Source: an uncultured Alphaproteobacteria bacterium (GTDB lineage: Bacteria > Pseudomonadota > Alphaproteobacteria > Caulobacterales > Aquidulcibacteraceae). From it: a stretch of DNA of 64,000 nucleotides. The stretch covers positions 1 through 64,000 of the forward strand of contig CADEEL010000017.1 of NCBI GenBank assembly GCA_902826335.1, written 5' to 3'. The position numbers and the translations under genes are program-made. How positions within the stretch are numbered: the first letter of the stretch is position 1; each line of letters begins with the position of its first letter. This document shows positions 1 to 10,332 of the stretch, piece after piece. The notes beneath the pieces are model-generated. The model was not told the origin of the DNA. It did not search any database and saw only the letters and a list, made by a program, of their open reading frames with translations.

Positions 1-48
1 GAGCGCGATAGCCAAAAGTGGATGCCGGTTTTGGCGGCCATCGCGCTC
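1..48. repeat. palindromic intergenic element, copy 1 (terminator-like hairpin)
   Basis: Outer arms GAGCGCGAT (1-9) and ATCGCGCTC (40-48) are perfectly complementary. Inner arms CCAAAA/TTTTGG enclose the loop GTGGATGCCGG, and a T-rich run follows at 50-57. The same loop with different, internally complementary arms occurs at 6291-6334, and a related one at 43592-43640. It may also terminate a transcript entering from the left. Confidence 0.7.
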
Positions 49-215
49 TAATTTTTTGAATGAGAGCTTGATTCAATCTCAAACGATCAGGCGCCAGCGT
101 GATTGCGTCATGCGCGAACAATGCTAGACGAAGCTAAGACGCGCGCCGGCTGAACGCCTTGTGGGGCGCACCCCACCGCGCCTGCGATCTCTCATCGGAC
201 ATCCAGGAGGCGATC

Positions 216-2915
<2,700 letters not shown>

Positions 2916-2986
2916 GCCGCAGGGGCGGAAAAGCCGTCACAATGGTGTGAATCGACGCGGCAGCCCGCGTCGGTCAGGGTGGGGCG

Positions 2987-3715
2987 ATGCTGGTGCGCGG
3001 TGCCTTTGTCGCGGCGATATGCGCGGCCTTGTTGTGTGGCGCCGCGGCGGCCCAACAGCCCGCGCTTGAGCGCGCCGGCGGCCCGATCGTGGTCGAGCTT
3101 TACACCAGCCAGGGCTGCGATTTTTGCGATGGCGCCAATCGCTTGCACGGCCAATTGGCGCAAGAGCGCGACATACTCCCGCTCGCCTTTCCCGTCACCT
3201 ATTGGGATTATCTTGGCTGGCGCGACACCTTCGCCCAAAATGATTTCACCCGCCGCCAGCGCGCCTATCGCCGCACCCTGCACGCGCGCGGCCTTGAAAC
3301 CCCGCAATTCATCATCGCCGGCGCCATCGCCGTGAATGGCGCGCGCCGCGCGCGGATGGACGAAGCGGTCTCGAGTGTCCGCGCCGCGCCGGCCGCGCGC
3401 GCGCCGCGCATTACCGTTCAACGCAACGGACTAAGCGCGCGCTTCGACGTCGCATCCGCGCCCGCGCCGGCCGCGCCAGCGGATGTGTGGTTCGTGTCCT
3501 ACGATCCCGGCCCCGTGACGCAATTGGTCCGCGATGGGCCGACGACGCGGCTCGTTGTGCTGCGCAACCTCGTACGTTCAATCCGAAATGTCGGCGCCTG
3601 GTCAGGCGCAAGCCTCACGATAGAGCGGACATGCCGGCGCGGCTGCGCAGTACTCGTGCAGGCGCCCCGCGGCGGGCCCATCCTCGCCGCCGCGGCCACA
3701 ACAAACGATGATTAG
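2987..3715 (+). CDS. DUF1223 thioredoxin-like exported protein
   Basis: The 242-residue protein begins with a signal peptide (hydrophobic stretch about 8-22, AAAQQ cleavage region). It then has the DUF1223 hallmark VVELYTSQGC with a CxxC pair at Cys44/Cys47 (GCDFC). DUF1223 proteins have a thioredoxin-like fold and are presumed periplasmic, but their substrates are unknown. AGGGTGGGG before the ATG serves as ribosome-binding site. It follows acnA on the same strand with a 71-bp gap and overlaps the end of the opposing aldehyde dehydrogenase gene by four bases. Confidence 0.85.
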   Translation: MLVRGAFVAAICAALLCGAAAAQQPALERAGGPIVVELYTSQGCDFCDGANRLHGQLAQERDILPLAFPVTYWDYLGWRDTFAQNDFTRRQRAYRRTLHARGLETPQFIIAGAIAVNGARRARMDEAVSSVRAAPAARAPRITVQRNGLSARFDVASAPAPAAPADVWFVSYDPGPVTQLVRDGPTTRLVVLRNLVRSIRNVGAWSGASLTIERTCRRGCAVLVQAPRGGPILAAAATTNDD

Positions 3716-5151
3716 ACGATCCCGCCGAAATTGATGAATTTCGTGTCGAGATATTCCTCAAGCCCCTCCGCGCCGCCTTCGCGCCCAAGCCCGCTTTCCT
3801 TGACGCCCCCGAACGGCGCCACCTCGTTCGACAAGATGCCGTCATTGATCGACACCATCCCGTAATCGAGCCGCTCCGCCACGCGCCATGCGCGCGAAAC
3901 ATCGCGCGTGAAGAAATAGGCCGCGAGTCCATATTCCGTGTCGTTCGCCAGCGACACCGCATCATCTTCGTTTGAAAACTTCACCAATGGCGCCACCGGG
4001 CCGAATATCTCCTCGCGAAAAACGCCCATGGCCCGCGTCACGCCGGTCAGCACCGTCGGCGCGAAAAATTGCGCGCCCGCGCTGTGTCGTTCTCCGCCCG
4101 CCAGAGCCGTGGCGCCCGCCGCCTGCGCCTCGGCGACCAGGCGTGAGACTTTCTCGATCGCCGCCGCATCGATCAGCGGGCCGACCTGCACGCCTTGCCC
4201 GTCACCTGGGCCGACCTTCAGTGCACGGACAGCTTCCGCCAGCCGCGTCGCAAACGTCTCATAAATCCCATCCTCGACCAGGATGCGATTGGCGCACACG
4301 CACGTCTGCCCGGCGTTTCGGAATTTCGACGCGATGGCGCCGCGCACCGCCAGATCAAGATCAGCGTCGCTGAACACGACGAGCGGCGCATTGCCGCCCA
4401 ATTCCAGGGACAATCGCTTCACCGTGCCCGCGCATTGCGCCGCCAACAGCTTGCCGACCTCGGTCGAGCCCGTGAACGAAAGCTTGCGCACCAACGGGCT
4501 GGCGCACAGCACATCGCCCACCACACGCGCGCGGCTTGTCGTCACCACATTGAAGAGCCCTGCCGGCAGGCCTGCCTCGGCGGCCAGTTCCGCCAACGCC
4601 AGCGCCGTCAGCGGCGTTTGCATCGGCGGCTTCAGCACCACGCCGCAGCCGGCCGCCAGCGCCGGTCCCGCCTTGCGCGTGATCATCGCGGCGGGAAAAT
4701 TCCACGGCGTGATCGCGGCGACAACGCCGATCGGTTGCTTGATCGTCACATAGCGGCGCGACGCCACCGTGGTGGGAATCGTGCGCCCATAGGCGCGCCG
4801 GCCTTCCTCAGCGAACCATTTGATGAAATTGGCGCCATAGAGCACTTCGCCCTTGGCTTCGGCGAGCGGCTTGCCGCCTTCGGCCGTCATCAGCCGCGCC
4901 AACCGGTCCGCGTCGCGCACAATGAGATCGTACCAGCGTTCGAGCACCCGTGCGCGCTCCCCCGCGAGCAGCCCGGCCCAGGCCGGATACGCCGCGTGCG
5001 CGGCCGCGATCGCCGCCTCGGTTTCCTCAGCGCCCAGATCCGGCGCCTCGGCGATCACATCGAGCGTCGCGGGATTGACCACCGCGAACCGCCGCGTCCC
5101 ACCGACCCATTGTCCATTGATGAAGGCGTCAGAACGAATGGGGGCTGTCAT
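3712..5151 (-). CDS. gabD: NAD(P)-dependent succinate-semialdehyde dehydrogenase
   Basis: This 479-residue aldehyde dehydrogenase oxidises a semialdehyde, most probably succinate semialdehyde to succinate (GABA shunt). Visible residues include the PWNF motif (Asn151), Glu250 in LELGGNAP, and the catalytic Cys284 in FRNAGQTC. The sequence style (ITPWNFPAAMITRK, GMVSINDG) is that of the GabD/SSADH group, although a related semialdehyde substrate cannot be excluded. The ATG at 5151 matches the family start (FINGQW about ten residues in); the upstream in-frame extension has no family match. The gene converges on the DUF1223 gene and diverges from the stress-protein gene. Confidence 0.85.
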   Translation of the reverse strand: MTAPIRSDAFINGQWVGGTRRFAVVNPATLDVIAEAPDLGAEETEAAIAAAHAAYPAWAGLLAGERARVLERWYDLIVRDADRLARLMTAEGGKPLAEAKGEVLYGANFIKWFAEEGRRAYGRTIPTTVASRRYVTIKQPIGVVAAITPWNFPAAMITRKAGPALAAGCGVVLKPPMQTPLTALALAELAAEAGLPAGLFNVVTTSRARVVGDVLCASPLVRKLSFTGSTEVGKLLAAQCAGTVKRLSLELGGNAPLVVFSDADLDLAVRGAIASKFRNAGQTCVCANRILVEDGIYETFATRLAEAVRALKVGPGDGQGVQVGPLIDAAAIEKVSRLVAEAQAAGATALAGGERHSAGAQFFAPTVLTGVTRAMGVFREEIFGPVAPLVKFSNEDDAVSLANDTEYGLAAYFFTRDVSRAWRVAERLDYGMVSINDGILSNEVAPFGGVKESGLGREGGAEGLEEYLDTKFINFGGIV

Positions 5152-5239
5152 GTGTGAACACTCCAATTGTGTGCGGTCTCTAACCCATCGCGCGCTAAGT
5201 CCGCTATGGTGCGCGCGCAAATCACACGGAGGCCGCGTC

Positions 5240-6085
5240 ATGAGCTGGAAGGACATCCTCGTTTTCGTGGCCGACATAAAAGAGGACGAAGCCGCCCTCG
5301 CCCTGGGCGAGGAGCTTGCCGCGCGGTTCGACGCGCACATCGCCGCCGCTTCGCTCACCGCGCTGCCGGATGAGCCTCTGGCTTATGAACCGACAGTGGT
5401 CGCTGGCGTCTGGGCGGAATTGCTCGGCCGCGCGCGCGCCCAAGCCGAAAGCGCGCACGCTGCGCTTCAGGCCCGCCTCGCCCGCGCGGCGCGACCTGTG
5501 GAGCTACGCCGCGCCGAAGCGCTGGCGCGCGATCTTGGCCGCGTCGCCGCCGTGCACGCGCGCTATGCGGACATCGCCATCCTCACCCGCCCGGGCGAGG
5601 ACGAGGGCGGTGAGCTCCGCGCCGAGATCATAGAGGGCGTGCTGTTTCATGCGGGCCGCCCGGCGCTGGTCGCCCCGCCCACCTGGCGCGCCGGCGCCAG
5701 CTTCGCCAAGCGCATCGTGATCGCCTGGGATGCAAGCCGCGAGGCCACCCGCGCCTTGGCCGACGCAGGCCCGCTGATCGACGGCGCCGGCGAGGTTACC
5801 ATCGTCACCGTCGATGCACGCCCCAAGCCGTTCGGCCACGGCGAACTGCCCGGCGTCAACATCGCCGCGCATTTGGAGCGCCGCGGCGTCGATGTCTCCG
5901 TGCGCAACATCGACGGGCAGGGCCGTTCGATCTCGCAGGCCTTGTGTGACGAAGTGCGCGCCTTGAACGCGGACCTCGTCGTCATGGGCGGCTACGCCTC
6001 GTCACGCCTGCGCGAATTGGTGTTCGGCGGCGCCACGCGCGACCTCTTGCGCATTTCTGAGGCGCCCATCCTCATGGCGCATTAG
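5240..6085 (+). CDS. universal stress protein (UspA family)
   Basis: A 281-residue protein with two Usp-like halves. The second half carries the ATP-binding signature near the C-terminus (VMGGYASSRLRELVFGGATR, the G-2x-G-9x-G-S/T pattern), while the first half is degenerate. Usp proteins are cytoplasmic nucleotide-binding proteins linked to stress survival; the specific role here is unknown. The ATG at 5240 has a CGGAGG ribosome-binding site 7 bp upstream. The longer open frame upstream overlaps the divergent dehydrogenase gene and is not used. The 88-bp divergent spacer must hold both promoters. Confidence 0.85.
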   Translation: MSWKDILVFVADIKEDEAALALGEELAARFDAHIAAASLTALPDEPLAYEPTVVAGVWAELLGRARAQAESAHAALQARLARAARPVELRRAEALARDLGRVAAVHARYADIAILTRPGEDEGGELRAEIIEGVLFHAGRPALVAPPTWRAGASFAKRIVIAWDASREATRALADAGPLIDGAGEVTIVTVDARPKPFGHGELPGVNIAAHLERRGVDVSVRNIDGQGRSISQALCDEVRALNADLVVMGGYASSRLRELVFGGATRDLLRISEAPILMAH

Positions 6086-6413
6086 GGCATCATCCCTTCA
6101 GATTGAATCGCCTCATCACCGATCCCCGGATTGCGCGCGAGCGCAAGTCCGGGGCCCAAGATCGCAAGCGTTTGCGTTCATGGGCCCCGGGCTCGTTGCG
6201 GAGTTTATCCTCGGGCCGGCCTACGGCCGGACCCGGGGGCGACGCCCCGGGGATCGGTTGTGTTTCCATCCGATCGGGACAATCTCCAAACCGCGTTCAG
6301 GAAAAGTGGATACCGGTTTTCCGTCAGAACGCGGCCTAAATTGTCGGTGATTGCGGTTTTCGCGCGCCCGACCGGTGATCACTCGGCCTGAAACCGCAAT
6401 AGAGCCGCGCGCC
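6086..6413. other. intergenic region made of nested inverted repeats
   Basis: No credible gene is present. Four structures fill the 328 bp. First, an ATTGAATC motif near 6104 resembles, in reverse, one at 70-77. Second, a perfect 12-bp inverted repeat pairs ACCGATCCCCGG (6118-6129) with 6247-6258. Third, a palindrome with loop GTGGATACCGG spans 6291-6334. Fourth, a 10-bp perfect inverted repeat pairs ATTGCGGTTT (6350-6359) with 6391-6400, just beyond the 3' end of the crotonase gene. The convergent genes on both sides fit a terminator or repeat-rich spacer. Confidence 0.7.
6291..6334. repeat. palindromic intergenic element, copy 2
   Basis: Outer arms CCGCGTTC (6291-6298) and GAACGCGG (6327-6334) pair perfectly. 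The inner GGAAAA/TTTTCC arms flank the loop GTGGATACCGG, which differs from copy 1 by one base although the outer arms are unrelated to copy 1. Confidence 0.75.
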
Positions 6414-7214
6414 TCAGATCTCCTCGAAATCGCCCGCGCGCCCCTTGCCCGAGGCGAACCGCGCCGCGCCCGCCTTGCCTTCGAGCGCCACGATCGGCGC
6501 GCCGCGCACGCCTTCGCGGAGCAGCGCGTCGTGCAGATCGCGGCTCCAACTCGCGAACGCCGAGGCCCGATCCGCGCGCAGACACGCCTGCGGAAAGCGC
6601 GCGATCTCGCGCGCCAGCGCAACCGCCGCGTCGAGCGCCGCGCCATCGCGCACCAGGCGGTTGGCGAGGCCCCATTCATAAGCCTCACGCCCGCCCACGC
6701 CGCGCCCGGTGAGGATCATGTCCATTGCGCGCCCTTGCCCGATGATGCGTGGCAGGCGCACCGTGCCGCCGTCGATCAGCGGCACGCCCCAGCGCCGGCA
6801 ATAAACGCCGAACACGGACGAATCCGCCGCCACCCGCAAATCCGCCAGCAGGGCGAGCTCAAGCCCGCCCGCCACCGCATGGCCCTCGACCGCCGCGATC
6901 CACGGCTTGGAGAGGCTGACGCCCGGCTCCGCATGCGCGGTGTCGCTCAGCAGACGTGAGGGCCCCATCGGCCCCGCGCCCACCGCCGCCGGGGTGAACG
7001 GCGTGGCCGAGCCGACCGCCTTCAAATCCGCGCCGGCGCAAAAATGCCCGCCCGCGCCCGTCAGCACGCCGACTGAAAGTGCATCGTCCGCCTCGACATC
7101 GCGGAACGCCGCGAACAAGCCGATCGCCGTCGCCGGATCGATCGCATTGCGCGCCGCGGGCCGATCGATGGTCACGATCGCGATCGCGCCGTCGCGCTCT
7201 ACTTTGATGCTCAT
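6414..7214 (-). CDS. crotonase / enoyl-CoA hydratase family protein
   Basis: A 266-residue crotonase-fold enzyme. It has the oxyanion-hole motif CAGADLKAV (residues 59-67) and the GGLEL helix with Glu119, corresponding to the first catalytic Glu of enoyl-CoA hydratase. The second catalytic Glu region, normally a PE before LGxxPGxGG, reads VYCRRWGVPLIDGGT, so that acid is missing. This suggests a non-hydratase crotonase reaction, or a member of the many crotonases with unassigned activity. The start ATG at 7214 fits the family N-terminus; the upstream extension crosses the divergent SCO1 gene. The substrate is unknown. Confidence 0.85.
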   Translation of the reverse strand: MSIKVERDGAIAIVTIDRPAARNAIDPATAIGLFAAFRDVEADDALSVGVLTGAGGHFCAGADLKAVGSATPFTPAAVGAGPMGPSRLLSDTAHAEPGVSLSKPWIAAVEGHAVAGGLELALLADLRVAADSSVFGVYCRRWGVPLIDGGTVRLPRIIGQGRAMDMILTGRGVGGREAYEWGLANRLVRDGAALDAAVALAREIARFPQACLRADRASAFASWSRDLHDALLREGVRGAPIVALEGKAGAARFASGKGRAGDFEEI

Positions 7215-7257
7215 GCGATGCTCCTGACACCCAATCACCAATGGGCTATGAGGCCTT

Positions 7258-7953
7258 ATGACCGCCTCGCCGCCCCAGCAGAAGCCGCCGCGCGACAGGA
7301 CCAGCTTTGGCGCCGCGCTCGTGATCGCACTCCTCAGCGCCGGGATCGCTGGCGGCGGCGCCTTCCTCCTGCTTGGCCGCGCCCCGCCCGCGCCGCTGGA
7401 AAAACTGGCGGCCGCGCCAGCCGGCTGCATCCTCAATCCCCCCGCGCGCATCGGCGGCGCCGTCTCGCTGATCAATCAGGCCGGCGCGCGCGTCAGCGAG
7501 GCCTCGTTCGCCGGCGCGCCCGCGCTTATCTATTTTGGCTTCACTCGCTGCCCGGACATTTGCCCGACAACTCTGACGCTCATCGCGCAAACACTGCCGC
7601 TGCTTGGCCCAGCGGGTGCACGGCTGCAAACACTGCTCATCACCGTCGATCCCGATCGCGATACGCCCGACGCGCTGGACTCCTATTTGAGCACGGAGGG
7701 ATTTCCCCCCCGCCTCAGCGGCTTGACCGGCACACAGGATGAAATCGCCGCCGCCGCCCGCGCCTTCGCCGTCAATTCTCAGCGCGCCGAGCAGGGAGAC
7801 GATTACACCATGAACCACACATCCTTCGTCTATCTGATGGATGAGGCCTGGCGCCCGCGCGCCATGATGAGCACGGTCGGCCGTTCGCCCGAGGAACTCG
7901 CGGCGTGCCTGCGTGACGGCCTCGCTACGGCGCCCGCCGATCAAAATCGATAG
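7258..7953 (+). CDS. SCO1/SenC copper chaperone
   Basis: SCO proteins deliver copper to the CuA site of cytochrome c oxidase on the periplasmic side. The 231-residue product has an N-terminal membrane anchor (about 16-40) followed by a thioredoxin-like domain. The copper ligands are visible: Cys98 and Cys102 in RCPDICPTTL and His187 in NHTSFVYLMD. No oxidase gene is adjacent. The neighbours are a divergent crotonase gene and, overlapping its last 13 bases, the convergent TonB-receptor gene, which hints at metal-related context but may be chance. Confidence 0.9.
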   Translation: MTASPPQQKPPRDRTSFGAALVIALLSAGIAGGGAFLLLGRAPPAPLEKLAAAPAGCILNPPARIGGAVSLINQAGARVSEASFAGAPALIYFGFTRCPDICPTTLTLIAQTLPLLGPAGARLQTLLITVDPDRDTPDALDSYLSTEGFPPRLSGLTGTQDEIAAAARAFAVNSQRAEQGDDYTMNHTSFVYLMDEAWRPRAMMSTVGRSPEELAACLRDGLATAPADQNR

Positions 7954-10100
7954 CTGATCCCCGCTTGCCACAGCCGCGGCGCGCCCGGCAGCACGCCGCG
8001 CGCCCGGTCCACGATGTAGAGCTCATCCGTGGCGTTTTTGAGCGTCGCGAAGAAAGTCGCGCGCCCGCCGCCGGGCGTGACATTCGCCGTGAGATTGAGG
8101 ATCGTCGCGCGCTCGATCAGGCCGCGCTGCCCATTCGCGGTGGGCGTGATCGTATTGAGATCATCCGTGAACATATCGTCCGTATACTGCACCTCAGCTT
8201 GTAGACTGAGCCAGTCGCCCCGTTCATAGCCGACCGTGACCGATCCGATCCACTCAGGCGCGTAAGGCAGCCGATTGCCGCTCACCGACACGCCGCTGAA
8301 TCCCGAAATATTTGAAAACCGCACGCCAACGAACTCGGCCTCCGCCACATAAGTCAGCGCGCCATGGATATAGATGTCGTCGTGCGTCATCACGCCCATA
8401 TCGCGCAGCGAAGCGCGCACGCTGGCTTCAAGCCCGGTGTGGCGCGTCTCACCCGCGCTGGTCAGCACCGAGCCGACGCCGCCAGCCACCGAGGCGGGAA
8501 CGATTTGGTTATCGAAATCCATCCGAAACAGCGCCACGTCAATGTCCAAGCCGGGCGCGGCCGCGCCGCGCACGCCCAGCTCCCAATTGAGGCTGCGCTC
8601 CGCCTCCAACTCGATGACGCCCCCGGCGTTGGACACCACGTCCTCCACGCGCGGCGGCGAAAAGCCCCGGTGCGCCCCGCCATAGATGACGAAATCATCA
8701 CGCACCGCATAGGTGAAGCCAATCCCGGGGATAACCTCCGTGAGATCGCTCTCGCCCCGCGCGCCCGTCAGACGATTGATGCGCTCATATTCGATCGACT
8801 CGATGCGCACCCCAGGGCTGAGCGTAAAATCGCCGAGTTCGATTGCGCCCATCGCGAAGGCAGAAAGCGCATCCGCATAGCGCAGATTGCTTTCCACGAT
8901 CCCCCCATTGGTCGAAACGCCCGGCGTACGCGCAAACGGCGTATCGGCGTTCACCTGCAGCCTGTTTTGCCGCTCCGTATGCCAGCGCACGCCAGCCTGA
9001 ATCTCGGTTGGAATGGAAAGAATTGTGGTTTCCCACGCCAAGCGCGCATCCACGCCATAATGGTGGTATTCGCGCAGCCGTCCTTCGATGCCGCACGTCG
9101 TGTTGAGATTGGCCATGCCGCCGCACGCCGCGTCGGAGGAATCGTTGGGTCTTTGTCCGGAATTGGATGATTGGCGCCACCAATCCCGCGTGAAATAGAG
9201 CGCATAGAGCGTCGTCGTCAGGTCCACAGAATCGCTGACGCGCCAGCCATGCGTGATCGAGCCCGTGGAGCGTTCGCTGTCGAAGCGATCATTGGCGAAT
9301 GGATTGCCGTACGGATCGGCATCGAACTCGCCTTGCGTAAGGCCGGAATAAGTGAGTTGGCTGTTTTCGCGCGCGCGCCCTACGCGCACCGTGAGTTCAT
9401 GGCCGGGCGCAAGCGTGCGCTCCGCTTTGAAATAAAGATCGTCAAATTGCAGGTTTGTATTGTCGCGCACGCCATCGAACTGCGTGTAATTTCCGTGTGC
9501 AAGCAGGCGCGTGCCGGCCACCTGCCCGCCGAGTGAAGCGTCGAACTCTCCATAGCCGCGCGCGCCAAGCGCCGCCATCACCTCGCCCTCGAACGCTTCC
9601 GGCGCAGGCGGCGTGATGTAATTGATGACGCCGCCCACCGTGTGCGGCCCGAACCGGATCTGGCTCGCCCCGCGCAGAATTTCGATCCGCTTGAAGCGCC
9701 GGATCGGCGGGTGTGAATAGGTGGCGTTGTCCCCATAAGGCGCGTAGGCCACCGGCACGCCGTCCTCCAGCAACAGCACCTTTGAAGAGCGCGTCGGATT
9801 AAGCCCGCGCACGCCGATATTGGGCCGAAGGCCGAGCCCTTCCTCGTCGCGCGGATAGACGCCCGGCGCCTGCCGCAGCGCCTCGTTCACGCTGAGCACG
9901 CGCGCGCGTTCGAGATCCTCGGCTTCGATGGTCGAGCCGGCGCCCGCGATGTGCAGCAGATTGGCCCGTTCGCCGATGACCATGATCTCGTCGCCCGCAA
10001 GCGGCGCCTCCTGGGCGGCGGCCGCGGCCGGCAGACAAACGAACGCCGTCGCCGTGGCCGTAGCCCAAAGCACGCTCCCGCGAACGCTTTTGCAAATCAT
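7941..10100 (-). CDS. TonB-dependent outer-membrane receptor, FecA-like
   Basis: A 719-residue TonB-dependent receptor for an iron chelate. It has a signal peptide (hydrophobic about 8-30, AAAAAQEA), a plug domain with NIGVRGLNPTRSSKVLLLEDG and the IEILRGASQIRFGPHTVGG motif, and a C-terminal barrel strand ending in aromatic F. The plug most resembles Fe(III)-dicitrate receptors (FecA group), but no fecIR genes accompany it. The ATG at 10100 begins the signal peptide; the longer frame upstream lies in the promoter region. Two Fur-like palindromes overlap and precede the start codon, so iron repression is likely. The exact ligand is uncertain. Confidence 0.87.
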   Translation of the reverse strand: MICKSVRGSVLWATATATAFVCLPAAAAAQEAPLAGDEIMVIGERANLLHIAGAGSTIEAEDLERARVLSVNEALRQAPGVYPRDEEGLGLRPNIGVRGLNPTRSSKVLLLEDGVPVAYAPYGDNATYSHPPIRRFKRIEILRGASQIRFGPHTVGGVINYITPPAPEAFEGEVMAALGARGYGEFDASLGGQVAGTRLLAHGNYTQFDGVRDNTNLQFDDLYFKAERTLAPGHELTVRVGRARENSQLTYSGLTQGEFDADPYGNPFANDRFDSERSTGSITHGWRVSDSVDLTTTLYALYFTRDWWRQSSNSGQRPNDSSDAACGGMANLNTTCGIEGRLREYHHYGVDARLAWETTILSIPTEIQAGVRWHTERQNRLQVNADTPFARTPGVSTNGGIVESNLRYADALSAFAMGAIELGDFTLSPGVRIESIEYERINRLTGARGESDLTEVIPGIGFTYAVRDDFVIYGGAHRGFSPPRVEDVVSNAGGVIELEAERSLNWELGVRGAAAPGLDIDVALFRMDFDNQIVPASVAGGVGSVLTSAGETRHTGLEASVRASLRDMGVMTHDDIYIHGALTYVAEAEFVGVRFSNISGFSGVSVSGNRLPYAPEWIGSVTVGYERGDWLSLQAEVQYTDDMFTDDLNTITPTANGQRGLIERATILNLTANVTPGGGRATFFATLKNATDELYIVDRARGVLPGAPRLWQAGISYRF

Positions 10101-10105
10101 CTGCA
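10091..10105. promoter_or_regulatory. Fur-like box overlapping the receptor start codon
   Basis: TGCAAATCATCTGCA has TGCA arms and a near-palindromic core matching the alphaproteobacterial Fur-type pattern TGC-AAT-N-ATT-GCA. It covers the start codon of the TonB receptor gene. Confidence 0.5.
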
Positions 10106-10117
10106 AACTCCTCTCAG

Positions 10118-10134
10118 TTGCGAATAACTCGCAA
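10118..10134. promoter_or_regulatory. Fur-like palindrome upstream of TonB receptor
   Basis: TTGCGA and TCGCAA form a perfect 6-bp inverted repeat around ATAAC, 18 bp upstream of the receptor start codon. It lies where a repressor would block transcription or initiation. Confidence 0.5.
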
Positions 10135-10308
10135 TAACGAGGGGTGCAAGAGCATTTGGAAAATTTGCATCGCCCAGACCGAGGGGAGCGGGGCGGGCGT
10201 GGCCTAGGGGGCACAGTACGGGCGCGTATCCCGCGCAGAGCCCCGCCGCGACGAGCCAAACCGTTAAGCCGCTGGCAAGCTCTTGTAACCTATTCTACAT
10301 TTTCTGTG

Positions 10309-10319
10309 CTGCGTTGCAG
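10309..10319. promoter_or_regulatory. PhaR-type operator before PHB depolymerase gene
   Basis: CTGC-GTT-GCAG, within the longer palindrome TGCTGC-GTT-GCAGCA (10307-10321), exactly fits CTGC-N3-GCAG. That is the pattern described for the PHA-responsive repressor PhaR in Paracoccus. It lies 13 bp before the phaZ start codon and just upstream of its ribosome-binding site. Confidence 0.6.
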
Positions 10320-10332
10320 CATAGGTGGGCCG

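Noticed and set aside
4195-5157. 320-codon plus-strand frame antisense to the aldehyde dehydrogenase
   Set aside because: It has an Arg/His/Gln-rich shadow composition and no plausible ribosome-binding site.
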